Assembly: GCA_041917755.1 (NCBI GenBank)
Contig: JAYRWY010000005.1
Coordinates: 115,018-179,017 of the forward strand
Length of the DNA stretch: 64,000 bases
Direction: 5' to 3'
DNA from: RGZA01 sp041917755
GTDB lineage: Bacteria > Pseudomonadota > Alphaproteobacteria > UBA9219 > RGZA01
Shown one piece after another: positions 1-8,613 of the stretch. The translations under genes and the position numbers were made by a program. The notes below the pieces were generated by a model, which saw nothing but the letters and a program-made list of their open reading frames with translations, was not told where the DNA came from and did not search any database. The stretch's first letter is position 1, and every line of letters begins with the position of its first letter.

Positions 1-896
1 CGCAATTGTTCAATTGCATCGCTGGATGAGGTAGGGAAAATGCCTGCTTCGCAGAATACTTTATCAATGCGCGCCTGCATTTCGCGGTCATTCCATAAAT
101 AGTTCAGGCGGCGCTGGGCACGCTCATACGGGGTTTCTTCATCGGCATCGCGTTTGGCAGTTTGTGCTGCTCTGGAATGGGCAAGAATGCCTTTGAGAAA
201 ATCAGGCGTATCATGATGCGCCACCAACGTCTTGCGCATCAATAAATAGGGCACTTTCAACATGCTTTGCAGGCTATGCACAATTTCTTCACGCAGCATC
301 AGGCCGTTATTGGTGCGCACAGTGAAATTGCCATCCACCTCGCGGTAGAGGTAGAGCGCAATGCGCTGTTCGCGCGATAATTTATGGCCGTTATAGGCGG
401 TTACTTCACCTGCAGCTTCGTGCAGCAAATCGCGTATGTTGGTATCGGCATCAATGAATTGGTTGGCTTGCTTTTTATAATTATCACGCAGCTTGGAAAG
501 GGTCGTTTGGTCGGGATAATGGGCGGTATTGATAAAGACAGGCCGCACGGTGCGCTTGGTGATAGCCTCGCCTTCTTCCAGCAAGCTGTCGAGCAGCGGA
601 CGGCGCGCACGTGAGGCAATATCCGGATTACGAAACGCGCGGAACGGCAGTTTTTTCTTTTTGAGTTTTTCCTGCTGCTCCTCGCTGGGTTCTTGCACGG
701 CAAAACCGCCCACGCCGCGCATGAGATGCAGGATATTGTAGGTCACAGCGCTGGTATATTTCAGCGATGGCTGGCGCGGCGCATCAGGGTTGATGGCCAC
801 CACTTCGTCCAATAGCGCATGCGCCACTCTTTCGCGGGCATCATGACCTTGCGCTGGAAATTTGCGGGTGATGTTGAGCTTGGGTGTATTCGGCAT
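1..896 (-). CDS. Hypothetical protein, C-terminus cut by window edge
   Basis: An open frame runs on the minus strand from an ATG at 896 to the window edge without a stop, giving about 298 residues. It starts MPNTPKLNITRKF and continues with alternating basic and acidic helical-looking stretches, without a signal peptide or membrane segment. There is a Lys run (KLKKKKL) near residue 78. I recognise no domain. It is divergent from the polysaccharide deacetylase at 998 and shares the intergenic region holding the 901-929 motif. Reading frame and codon use match the neighbouring genes, so it is probably real; function is unknown. Confidence 0.7.
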   Translation of the reverse strand, partial: MPNTPKLNITRKFPAQGHDARERVAHALLDEVVAINPDAPRQPSLKYTSAVTYNILHLMRGVGGFAVQEPSEEQQEKLKKKKLPFRAFRNPDIASRARRPLLDSLLEEGEAITKRTVRPVFINTAHYPDQTTLSKLRDNYKKQANQFIDADTNIRDLLHEAAGEVTAYNGHKLSREQRIALYLYREVDGNFTVRTNNGLMLREEIVHSLQSMLKVPYLLMRKTLVAHHDTPDFLKGILAHSRAAQTAKRDADEETPYERAQRRLNYLWNDREMQARIDKVFCEAGIFPTSSSDAIEQL

Positions 897-900
897 GAGC

Positions 901-929
901 TTTAGTTTTCACTAAAACCGCGAAAGTAA
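901..929. promoter_or_regulatory. Candidate operator or promoter element (dyad plus CGAAAGTAA)
   Basis: TTTAGTTTTCACTAAA (901-916) is an imperfect dyad, followed directly by ACCGCGAAAGTAA. The same arrangement, a TTTAA-N7-TTAAA dyad followed by ACCACGAAAGTAA, occurs at 40093-40121 upstream of UDP-glucose dehydrogenase. It lies between the divergent genes 896(-) and 998(+). That it is regulatory is inference from the conserved pairing of dyad and motif. Confidence 0.35.
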
Positions 930-997
930 TCAGCAAAAAGCGTGTTTTGTAAGAAAAAGGGGTTGCACAAGCATGAGGATTAGCCACAAATCAAGCC

Positions 998-1828
998 ATG
1001 CAGGCCGAATTAACTAACCCCATCACCTTTACCATCGATCTGGAGGACCATCTGGGCGAATACGCGGCTGGCGGCCGCTGGGTGAATAATGCGCAGCGTA
1101 TTCTTGATTTTTGCACGCAGCATCACATCCGTGCGACGTTTTTCACCGTGGGCAAGGTGGCGGCGCAGCCTGCATTACTCAAACGTATTGTCAATGACGG
1201 GCATGAATTGGCGTTGCATTCCTATGACCATATTGCGCTGACCAAGGAAGACCCAAAGACCTATGGCGCGAAGCTCCGTGCGGCCAAACAAACCTTTGAA
1301 GATATCAGCGGTAAGGCGGTGGTTGGATTTCGTGCGCCGATTTTCTCCCTCACACCGCAATCATACTGGGTGGTGGATGTGCTGGGCGATCTTGGGTTTG
1401 CCTATTCCTCCAGCGTGATTGCAGGTAAGGGCGCAGTGAACGGGTTTCCCGGTGTGCCTAACCAGCCGTTTAAATGGGCTAATGGATTGGTGGAATTGCC
1501 TGTGCCGATGCTGGATCTTGGCGTGCTGGCCTTGCCATTTCTGGGCGGGGTGTATTTGCGTTATTTGCCATTGCCGATTGTGCGCATGATGCAGAATGGA
1601 TTGAATAAAAACGCGGTGCTGTGGACTTATACCCATCCTTATGATGTGGATGAGGATGAAGGCTATGTGCGATTAAACGACGGCACGCCGTTATGGATGA
1701 ATGTGTTGTTGATGAATAACCGCCGCGGGTTTTTGAATAAACTTCATGCGCTGCTGGGTCATCATGCGGGCGCGCCGCTGCGTGAGCGCGCCGCAGCTCT
1801 TGGCGAATTGCCTGTATTTAAAGCGTAG
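998..1828 (+). CDS. NodB-type polysaccharide deacetylase
   Basis: A 276-aa protein of the carbohydrate esterase 4 (NodB homology) family, which removes acetyl groups from N-acetylated sugars in polysaccharides. The metal and catalytic motif DLED is at residues 14-17, the metal-binding H-S-Y-D-H at 74-78 and the RAP motif at 112-114, in the usual order. The layout resembles deacetylases associated with exopolysaccharide loci. There is no signal peptide, so a cytoplasmic or membrane-proximal substrate is likely. It stands alone on the plus strand and its last 11 bp overlap the convergent gene ending at 1818. Family is sure; substrate is not. Confidence 0.88.
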   Translation: MQAELTNPITFTIDLEDHLGEYAAGGRWVNNAQRILDFCTQHHIRATFFTVGKVAAQPALLKRIVNDGHELALHSYDHIALTKEDPKTYGAKLRAAKQTFEDISGKAVVGFRAPIFSLTPQSYWVVDVLGDLGFAYSSSVIAGKGAVNGFPGVPNQPFKWANGLVELPVPMLDLGVLALPFLGGVYLRYLPLPIVRMMQNGLNKNAVLWTYTHPYDVDEDEGYVRLNDGTPLWMNVLLMNNRRGFLNKLHALLGHHAGAPLRERAAALGELPVFKA

Positions 1829-2258
1829 GCGTAAAGCTGCCTTTTTTGAAATCCGGCTGTGCGGTCGCAATGGCGGCTTGTTCGCCTAATGTGCGCAGTG
1901 TTGGCGGAAAGGCTTGCGAACGCAGCATGGTGCGCGCTGATTGAATGGCATCAATCCAACGCTGTTCCGGGCTTGCAAGATAGGCTTTGGCGGCATCATA
2001 AATTTTAGCGATATCCAGCATATCCAGATTGATTTGACCTGTGCGCGATCCGGTTTCATTTGAGATAACCTCCCATGCATCGCGCATAGCGGGCGGTTTG
2101 CCATACGCTGCAATCTCGGATGCATAGGGCGCAAGTTTTCCTGCAATGGTTTGAATAAGCGATGCTGCAGGTTCAAGAAAGGATTCACGGCCGCGTTCAC
2201 TGAGCAAACAAATGGCACGGGCTTCCATAAACAGCTGTGTGTGCGGTGAAATCGACAT
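1818..2258 (-). CDS. Hypothetical protein (146 aa)
   Basis: Protein of 146 aa beginning MSISPHTQLFMEARAI, largely predicted alpha-helical, with no signal peptide and no membrane segment. Its C-terminal end overlaps the deacetylase gene by 11 bp in a tail-to-tail arrangement. I recognise no domain. Codon use agrees with neighbours, and the start is the first ATG of the frame. It reads like a small cytoplasmic protein of unknown role. Confidence 0.65.
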   Translation of the reverse strand: MSISPHTQLFMEARAICLLSERGRESFLEPAASLIQTIAGKLAPYASEIAAYGKPPAMRDAWEVISNETGSRTGQINLDMLDIAKIYDAAKAYLASPEQRWIDAIQSARTMLRSQAFPPTLRTLGEQAAIATAQPDFKKGSFTPTL

Positions 2259-2535
2259 ATTAAATCCTTTTCAAAAAATCACTTTAGACCAATGTCATTC
2301 TACTTAAGCAGCAGCGTGCGCGCATGACAAGGTAGATAAAATTTTATCCAATCATGGTAAATAATGCGCGCCCTGCATGCACACTCGGCCATTGGAAATA
2401 AAGGATATTTCATCCCTTGCGCAGTAAAGAAGTAAAAATAATTTCCATTAAACATCCGTCAAGCATTGGGTGATAGGGTTTTGCCTATTCAACGACGGTT
2501 TATTTTTTATCCAATATTTTTCAGGAGTATTTTCC

Positions 2536-3081
2536 GTGAAGCTATCTCTCAAAACACTCGTATGTGCGGCTGCCCTTTCACTGTTTGCGGTGTCGGCTGT
2601 TCCAGCACACGCTGAATATATCAGCTATCGTAGTCATGATGCCGGTGTAGAAGCCGCACAGATGCGTCTTAAACAGCTTGGCTATTTTGTTGGCAAGGTT
2701 GACGGGATTAACGGCCCGCGTACCAGCGCTGCATTGGCTGCGTTCCAGCGCAATAACGGTTTGATGGCGACGGGTAATTACGACTATTACACGCAGGCCA
2801 TGTTATTCCCTGTATACAATACAGCGTATAATAACGCCTATATCCGCAGCTATGCTTATGTACAGCAACCAACCGCCTATGCGGTACCGGTAGCGTATAC
2901 TGTGCCATTGAATGATTATCGCGCTGGCGCGACCTATGCCCAGCCGATTGCCTATGCCGCACAATTGCCAAGTGCCCGCCCGATTGCAACCACCTATGCA
3001 ATTTCAGAAGCGGTGCGTTACGGTAATTACGAAGTGCCGGTAGGCTCACCGATTACCACGGTTGTTCCGCGCCCTTGGTAA
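2536..3081 (+). CDS. Secreted peptidoglycan-binding domain protein
   Basis: I place the start at the GTG at 2536 because AGGAG lies 8 bp upstream (2523-2527) and this start puts a clean Sec signal peptide at the N-terminus, with an AHA-E cleavage site near residue 26. The frame is open further upstream to 2470, but that stretch looks non-coding. After cleavage comes one PG_binding_1 type repeat (about residues 35-80, QMRLKQLGYFVGKVDGINGPRT). Behind it is a Tyr/Ala/Pro-rich tail of about 90 residues without recognised fold. It probably binds peptidoglycan in the periplasm. The 277 bp upstream hold no other gene. Confidence 0.82.
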   Translation: MKLSLKTLVCAAALSLFAVSAVPAHAEYISYRSHDAGVEAAQMRLKQLGYFVGKVDGINGPRTSAALAAFQRNNGLMATGNYDYYTQAMLFPVYNTAYNNAYIRSYAYVQQPTAYAVPVAYTVPLNDYRAGATYAQPIAYAAQLPSARPIATTYAISEAVRYGNYEVPVGSPITTVVPRPW

Positions 3082-3111
3082 GATAATTTCTACGGATTAG
3101 TTTGGTACGAA

Positions 3112-3657
3112 TTAAAACGTGGTGTGTTGTGGCCATTTGCCCAACATGCCACGTTGTTCGTTTAAGACCCCGGGAATGATTTCAAGGCCAAGAAAGCGGC
3201 TTTCATCTACCCAGCCCGGCAAGGTGATGCCCAGCATCACATCCCGCACAAAGCCAAAACGATTATAATATGGCGCATCACCCACCAGAATGATGGAGGC
3301 GTAATGCATGCCTCTTGCAATCGCGATGGAGTAATTCATCAGCTCCACGCCGATGCCTTCGCTTTGCCGTGCGGGTTCAACCGCGATGGGGCCAAGCAAA
3401 AGACTGGGTGTGCCGTCGGGTAATACCACCGGCCAATAGCGGATGGTGCCAACCAGTTTTTGCGTAGCGTTATCTTCCACCACAAAACAAAGCCCTTTGA
3501 TGGGGGCTACTCCCTCGCGGAAACGATAGGCGGTTTTTTTGAAGCGGTCAGGGCCAAAGCATACATCCAGCAGACGTTCGATGGCCGCGGCATCGCTTTC
3601 GCGTTCGTAGCGTACCGTGGTGTTGTCTGTGAGGCGTTGCGGGGCAGTTTGAGGCAT
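3112..3657 (-). CDS. GNAT family N-acetyltransferase (YhbS-like)
   Basis: A 181-aa GCN5-related acetyltransferase. The acetyl-CoA binding region is LLGPIAVEPARQSEGIGVEL (about residues 86-105), where the usual R/Q-x-x-G-x-G/A loop reads QSEGIG. The following helix and the YYNRFGF motif (about 130-136) are typical of the YhbS/COG3153 group. The acceptor cannot be predicted. It is a monocistronic gene convergent with the peptidoglycan-binding protein. Confidence 0.85.
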   Translation of the reverse strand: MPQTAPQRLTDNTTVRYERESDAAAIERLLDVCFGPDRFKKTAYRFREGVAPIKGLCFVVEDNATQKLVGTIRYWPVVLPDGTPSLLLGPIAVEPARQSEGIGVELMNYSIAIARGMHYASIILVGDAPYYNRFGFVRDVMLGITLPGWVDESRFLGLEIIPGVLNEQRGMLGKWPQHTTF

Positions 3658-3807
3658 TCGTCGGGCGTTGTGCGTATGGGTTATGTCAAGTAGTCATAAT
3701 GGTTTTTTCTTGCCAACAAAATAACTTATTTAGATGCGTATTATATTTATGGCCTGCGGCCAAGCTGGGTCTTTATTTTTACTTCTAAACGCTCTACATA
3801 ATTGCCT

Positions 3808-4203
3808 ATGTACACCGCGATCACCAAAGACATTAAAGTTTCCGTGAAGCCCGTTTATCTGGAAGGACAATCCACGCCCGATGAGCGCCATTTTGTATGG
3901 GCGTATCAGGTCAAAATTGAAAACCAGAGCGAGGCAACCGTACAGCTGATCAACCGCTATTGGAAAATTACCGATGCGTTGGGGCGTGTGCAGGAAGTGC
4001 GTGGTGAAGGCGTGGTGGGAGAACAGCCCGTGTTAAAGCCTGGCCAGAGTTTTGAATATACCAGTGGCACGCCATTGCCGACATCATCGGGCATCATGCT
4101 GGGCCGGTATGAAATGGTAAAAGAAACCGGTGAGCGCTTTGAAATTGATGTGCCCGCGTTTTCGCTGGATATTCCCAGCGCCGAGAAACCTAGACTTAAC
4201 TAA
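3808..4203 (+). CDS. apaG: ApaG domain protein
   Basis: 131 aa, close to the usual ApaG length of about 125-130. The family's beta-sandwich signature is clear: V-x-P-x-Y in the first strands, then VWAYQVKIENQSE, INRYWKITDALG, VRGEGVVGEQPVLKPGQSF, and a C-terminal MLGRYEMV segment. ApaG was first linked to cobalt resistance and magnesium efflux in enterobacteria, but its biochemical role is unsettled. I chose the ATG at 3808 over the in-frame TTG at 3802. A GC-rich hairpin without a T-run follows the stop. Confidence 0.93.
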   Translation: MYTAITKDIKVSVKPVYLEGQSTPDERHFVWAYQVKIENQSEATVQLINRYWKITDALGRVQEVRGEGVVGEQPVLKPGQSFEYTSGTPLPTSSGIMLGRYEMVKETGERFEIDVPAFSLDIPSAEKPRLN

Positions 4204-4403
4204 CTCAAACGCCACTCGTTAATTATGGGCGGCTTCGCCCGCATAAGCTCGCGGCTGCCGCCGTCGCTGAACTTAAGATATTGAACCATCACAAACTACA
4301 TGGTTAATTCGCCCGGATTAACCAGGTAACCAATGAAGAAAGTAATTTTGCAACCTGCGTTTGTTTTTCCAGATGGTACTCTGTTGATAAGGGGAAAACG
4401 AAC

Positions 4404-4724
4404 ATGACTGACAACATCAAGAACGATATCGTGAAAACAGAAGACATGAAATATCCGTCCGTCAGCTTTGTTGAAGAGTTGGGCGCGAATACCGCCGAGG
4501 CGATTTGCGCAAGTATGCGCGCAGCCAATGATGATGCACCAAGTTTTGGCCCATGCATTACCCCAATTCCAGGTACAAGCGCTGCTTCAAGCAGTGCCCA
4601 TTTAGATGCCACGACACTGGCCCATGCGTTGACCAAGTTGCGTGAACATGCGTTGCCTGCGCCATTTTTCAAAGGCAAGTTCATGCAAAATTATCGCGTT
4701 ATTCTGGGTAAGGAAGATAAGTAA
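4404..4724 (+). CDS. Hypothetical protein (106 aa)
   Basis: A 106-aa protein starting MTDNIKNDIVKTEDMKY, preceded by AAGGGG at about 4389-4394 with good spacing. It is soluble, with two Cys and a Pro/Ala/Ser-rich middle. No domain is recognised. The upstream region contains GAAAGTAATTTTGC (about 4337-4350), also found upstream of the gene at 41785. The gene converges with the large gene ending at 4736. The reverse-strand frame 4304-4684 was judged a shadow because it has no ribosome binding site. Confidence 0.65.
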   Translation: MTDNIKNDIVKTEDMKYPSVSFVEELGANTAEAICASMRAANDDAPSFGPCITPIPGTSAASSSAHLDATTLAHALTKLREHALPAPFFKGKFMQNYRVILGKEDK

Positions 4725-4735
4725 TCAAAAGCAGG

Positions 4736-6019
4736 TTAGCCTTTGATATCTACGCCTGAACCGCGCAGCGTGCCGTTTTGTAAATCATTCTGATATTTCT
4801 GCATATTCATCAGCATCATATCCTGAATAAGCTCGGCTGGTATTGCGTTGCCTGACGGGGTCATGGCGTCCATGGTGAGTGGCGCAGATAGACCGGGGGA
4901 TGGCAGATTGGTAGCCGGCAGCTCGTCATCTGATAATGTGCTGGCGACGGATGCGGCTGGCTTTTGTATGCCCAATAATTCGGATGGATCAGCCTTAGCC
5001 ATTGGCGCGGATTGCTTACCATAAGCTTTCAGGCGTGGGTCCGGCATATCGCGTGGCGGCATGGTGGCGGGTGAACCCACATGGCGTACGACGCCTGCCA
5101 GTGAATACATCTTGTGGCCATCGGCTTCGATGGGGGCGTGGCGAACAGGACCGCTTGCGGGTGCTACGCTGTCGTTTGCGTCATCATTTGATGGTGTTGA
5201 CTTGGTAGCTGGTTTGGCATCTGCAATATTGGCAACGGGAGCCGGTTGTTCATTGCCCATCACGCCGCCAAAGGGTTGTTTTGTGGCAAGTTTGCGGGCG
5301 GATTTGGCAGGTGCGGCAACGGGGGCATCGGCCAGCGCGGTTGCATCGCTATCTGCATCAATGCCGGGTTCTGCTTCAGCCAGCATGGTGGTTGGAGCGT
5401 CTTTGATGATTTTGTTGCTTGGTAAATCACGTGCGCCGGAAGTTTCTACGCCAAGCAGGCCAGCAACAATGGTTTCACCCACGCCGCCACCTTTTTCCTG
5501 TTCAACAATCGCATCGATGGCTGCGGTGACAATACCCATCGGGCCCCAGAACAGACCGCCGCCAGAAACCTGAGCAACGCCACTGATTTTATCGCCGGTT
5601 ACATGGCGGTAAATCATATTTACAACCGGAATATGGTGTAGCGGATTGATGGTATCGAGGAAATCTTCAAAGGTATAATCAACCGTGTCCACATCGGGAC
5701 CAACACTTTTTTTGCTGGCGCCGCTATGGTTGAAATTGTTCATGCGGCTTTTATCAACGCGCTGACTTGGCCATTCATCATCGGAGGCGTTGGTGGTTTG
5801 TGGCTGCGCGTTTGCGTGTTGTGCGCTCTTATGTGCGGCACCTTTAGCGCTGCGTGCAGTTGCTTCGGTGGGCAGTGGGCTGCTGGCTTGACCCGTTACC
5901 GAGCTAGCGGTTGTGGATGGGGTGGCCGCACGCGAACCGGCATTGGGCGTAAACTTTGCCCAATCTGGTTGATGCAGGGTTATTTGTCCCCGGCCTTTTA
6001 ATACGTAGTCTGGATTCAT
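4736..6019 (-). CDS. Hypothetical Ala/Pro-rich protein with a conserved-looking 60-residue core
   Basis: 427 aa from the ATG at 6019, which has AGGGGAG about 7 bp upstream; the ATG at 6037 overlaps that site and is less likely. Low-complexity Ala/Ser/Pro-rich segments flank one ordered-looking core (about residues 125-190) containing FEDFLDTINPLHHIPVVN and a Gly-rich hydrophobic stretch GGGLFWGPMGIV. The core resembles a segment I associate with uncharacterised alphaproteobacterial proteins, but I cannot name a family. The rest is probably disordered. No signal peptide is seen. Confidence 0.7.
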   Translation of the reverse strand: MNPDYVLKGRGQITLHQPDWAKFTPNAGSRAATPSTTASSVTGQASSPLPTEATARSAKGAAHKSAQHANAQPQTTNASDDEWPSQRVDKSRMNNFNHSGASKKSVGPDVDTVDYTFEDFLDTINPLHHIPVVNMIYRHVTGDKISGVAQVSGGGLFWGPMGIVTAAIDAIVEQEKGGGVGETIVAGLLGVETSGARDLPSNKIIKDAPTTMLAEAEPGIDADSDATALADAPVAAPAKSARKLATKQPFGGVMGNEQPAPVANIADAKPATKSTPSNDDANDSVAPASGPVRHAPIEADGHKMYSLAGVVRHVGSPATMPPRDMPDPRLKAYGKQSAPMAKADPSELLGIQKPAASVASTLSDDELPATNLPSPGLSAPLTMDAMTPSGNAIPAELIQDMMLMNMQKYQNDLQNGTLRGSGVDIKG

Positions 6020-6174
6020 AGATCCACTCCCCTGCATTAACCTTTTGCAAGGGGTGTGCCAAGTTAAACTGCATAAAAACTATTTACAAACAATGGGTTA
6101 GTAGAATAGAAGTTTAGTTAAGGCAATATTTGCCATAGTCCGTCAGCCCCTTAACCCCCAGCTTTACTCGCCGC

Positions 6175-6798
6175 ATGTCAGGCCCAATCCATATCGTGCA
6201 AATCGGAACCGATGCGGCTTTGGCTGCGATTTTGGCCGAGCAATCTAAAGGTAAGTTTGGGTTCGAGTTTACCCAAGCGGCGGATGTGGCATCTGCCCCG
6301 CACGCGGCCGATGTATGGATTATGATCGGGCAAACACCGATGCCTGCCAGCGACGATGCACCACTGTGCATTCGTATTCTTGAGGCGGGCGCTGCATTAC
6401 GTGATGATGAATTGCAGTTCACCAAGCCCATTCGATTGGCGCAGCTGCTTGATACCGCGTTAAGCGTTGCAAAGCTTCGCCGCAAAAAACAGCCGCGCAA
6501 TTTAAACAGCACATCTGTCTTTCACCCCTTTGCACGCAAAGTCGTTGATACCAAGCATGCAGGCGAGGTTATTCTCACCGAAAAAGAAGCGGGCTTGCTA
6601 TGTGCCATATTGGATGCCGGCGCGGATGGCCTGCTGCGCAAGGATGCGATGACCGAATTGTGGGGCTATCACCCGGATGTGGACAGCCATGCAGTGGACA
6701 CCACCTTGTACCGATTGCGGCAAAAGCTGCAGGAATTGGGCAATATTGATGCGGCGCTGGTCAATGAGGGTGGCATCTATAAATGGAAAATGGCGTAA
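6175..6798 (+). CDS. OmpR/PhoB-type regulator with degenerate receiver
   Basis: A 207-aa two-part protein. The C-terminal half (about 125-207) is a winged-helix Trans_reg_C domain: ILTEKEAGLLCAIL, then LWGYHPDVDSHAVDTTLYRLRQKL and the wing ending GGIYKWKM. The N-terminal about 105 residues have a receiver-like length and keep a KPI motif matching the receiver lysine. However, the strand that should carry the phosphorylated aspartate reads DVWIMIGQTP, with no Asp at the expected place. No histidine kinase is adjacent. It probably binds DNA in a phosphorylation-independent way; the target is unknown. Confidence 0.82.
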   Translation: MSGPIHIVQIGTDAALAAILAEQSKGKFGFEFTQAADVASAPHAADVWIMIGQTPMPASDDAPLCIRILEAGAALRDDELQFTKPIRLAQLLDTALSVAKLRRKKQPRNLNSTSVFHPFARKVVDTKHAGEVILTEKEAGLLCAILDAGADGLLRKDAMTELWGYHPDVDSHAVDTTLYRLRQKLQELGNIDAALVNEGGIYKWKMA

Positions 6799-6913
6799 AT
6801 CAGGCCTAAAATTAGGTTGACGGGGCAGGCGTTATCCTCAAAGCTTTTGTTCCGCAAATCACTTGAGCCAAAGCGAAATTCAAACGCGCTCCTAACCTGC
6901 ACCAAAGTTTTAT

Positions 6914-7957
6914 ATGACACATATTTTTTTCAAGTCACTCATGATTGTCGCGCTTGGCTTGTTGGCAAGCTGCGCACCAAGCCGCGATTTATCCAAGGCA
7001 CCCTCGGGAGATCAGCGCATTGTCATCTGGCATAGCGGCAGCGGTGAACGTATTGATGTGACCACGCGCAGCAACGGCCAGTATAATCAAGAAGCGTTTG
7101 ACCAAATCGATAAAATTTTCCGCGATCGCAAAACCGGTGAAGTATACCCCATTGATCCAAAACTGATTGATGCCATTGCGGAGCTGCGTGACAAGTTGAT
7201 GATGTCACCCAGTGATCCAATTGAATTGCTATCGGGTTATCGTTCATCGCAAAGCAATGCCAAGTTGGCCACCATCAATAAATACGTAGCCAAGAATAGC
7301 TATCATATCAAAGGTCAGGCGGCGGATATCCGCATTCCCGAGATGAGCAGCGGTGCATTGGAAGCGGTTGCTAAAACCATGCAAAAAGGCGGCGTGGCCT
7401 TGTACCCCGATGGCGGACCGGATTTTGGTCACGTGCATGTGGATACCGGGCCCATTCGCGGATGGTCGGTGGTAAAGGGACGTGAGGCAGGATTTAATGA
7501 ATCCCGTGCACGCGGACGTACATCATCCGGTTCATCGAGCTCATCCATCACGCCGTTTACTGCGCCGCGTAATCGCCACAACGCGATTGAACCCAAGGTA
7601 GGTAAACCCATTCGTGTGAAGCCGCTCAATTCCTATGATGATTTGCCAGAGCCCGACGTCGCGCCGCACACACCGGCCAAGCATTTACCGGAAGTGACCG
7701 GTAAGGCACCGGCCAGCAAGCCAGCAGCGCCAAGCAAAACGGCGCCAAAGGCCAAGGCGGCACCTGCTAAATCAGCGCCCGCTAAATCAGCACCGTCCAA
7801 ATCAGGGCCGGCCAAGGCGGCGCCTTCAGCCAAACCTTCATTGGATAGTGCCAAGAAACAATGGGTTAAAACGCCTTTCCATGGCAAGGTGCCCGAGCAT
7901 ACCGGCAAGGGGGCTACGCCCAAAAAAGCACCTGCTAAACCCAAGAAAGACGAGTAA
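6914..7957 (+). CDS. DUF882/M15-like lipoprotein, putative cell-wall endopeptidase or carboxypeptidase
   Basis: 347 aa. The N-terminus has a lipoprotein signal with the lipobox LLASC (Cys20). Residues about 35-190 are a DUF882 (YcbK-like) domain related to peptidase M15. The zinc-site motif H131-x-x-G-x-A-x-D138 and the second motif H173-x-H-x-D177 are both intact. The remaining about 150 residues are a Lys/Ala/Pro-rich repetitive tail (for example KSAPAKSAPSKSGPAKAAP) that could span or bind the negatively charged wall. Likely substrate is a peptidoglycan peptide bond; this is inference from the family. Confidence 0.86.
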   Translation: MTHIFFKSLMIVALGLLASCAPSRDLSKAPSGDQRIVIWHSGSGERIDVTTRSNGQYNQEAFDQIDKIFRDRKTGEVYPIDPKLIDAIAELRDKLMMSPSDPIELLSGYRSSQSNAKLATINKYVAKNSYHIKGQAADIRIPEMSSGALEAVAKTMQKGGVALYPDGGPDFGHVHVDTGPIRGWSVVKGREAGFNESRARGRTSSGSSSSSITPFTAPRNRHNAIEPKVGKPIRVKPLNSYDDLPEPDVAPHTPAKHLPEVTGKAPASKPAAPSKTAPKAKAAPAKSAPAKSAPSKSGPAKAAPSAKPSLDSAKKQWVKTPFHGKVPEHTGKGATPKKAPAKPKKDE

Positions 7958-8036
7958 CGCATATTGGTAACGCATCGGTAATACTTCTTGGTTAAACCTA
8001 ATCTGACTATTTCGGGCTTTTATTTGTGAGGGTCAC

Positions 8037-8609
8037 ATGACGATGTTGAATAAGCGTTTAAACGGGCAAGCAGGTTTGACCTTGATTGAAGCCACCATCG
8101 TGTTGGCAATCGTATCGGTGATTATTGCGGCCGTATGGACCGTATCATCGGTGGTGTATGAAAATGCCCGCCAATATCAGGCCAACCGCCAGATGCAAAC
8201 CATTGTGCAAAACATTCGTCAGCTTTATGCGCGTGTGAATACCCTCACCAGTTTATCGGACGTGACCGCAACCCTGGATAATCAGGCGGCTTTTCCGGTT
8301 GAAATGCGTCTGACGCAAAGCACCGCCAGCGACAAGCTCAATCACCCATGGGCATCGCAATCGGGCGGTAGCGTGCGCGTGTATAACCGCACCAGCCGCA
8401 CGTTCGGGATTGTGTTTACGAACTTGCCGAAAAAAGCCTGCATTGGTCTTGCCACCAAGTTGACGGGCGGCGAGCTGACCAACCTGTCCAGTGTGATTAT
8501 CAATGGCGCATCCGTGACACCGCCAGTGACGGTTGTGACTGCTGCGACGCGTTGCACGGCAACGGGCGATACCAATACCATTGAATGGGATTTTGATATC
8601 CGCGCCTAA
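8037..8609 (+). CDS. Type IV pilin / pseudopilin, PilS-like
   Basis: 190 aa with a textbook class III leader: a short basic segment ending in Gly13, then mature LTLIE with Glu at +5 and a hydrophobic alpha-1 helix through about residue 40. The C-terminal part has two cysteines (about 135 and 173) that could form the pilin D-loop disulfide. The segment FTNLPKKACIGL resembles the PilS/type IVb pilin core. GAGGG at 8028-8032 fits either the ATG at 8037 or the one at 8043. No prepilin peptidase, assembly ATPase or secretin is nearby, so it is an orphan pilin gene here. Confidence 0.8.
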   Translation: MTMLNKRLNGQAGLTLIEATIVLAIVSVIIAAVWTVSSVVYENARQYQANRQMQTIVQNIRQLYARVNTLTSLSDVTATLDNQAAFPVEMRLTQSTASDKLNHPWASQSGGSVRVYNRTSRTFGIVFTNLPKKACIGLATKLTGGELTNLSSVIINGASVTPPVTVVTAATRCTATGDTNTIEWDFDIRA

Positions 8610-8613
8610 ATTC

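Noticed and set aside
4304..4684. 126-aa minus-strand frame
   Set aside because: It overlaps the better supported plus-strand gene at 4404 and lacks a ribosome binding site.
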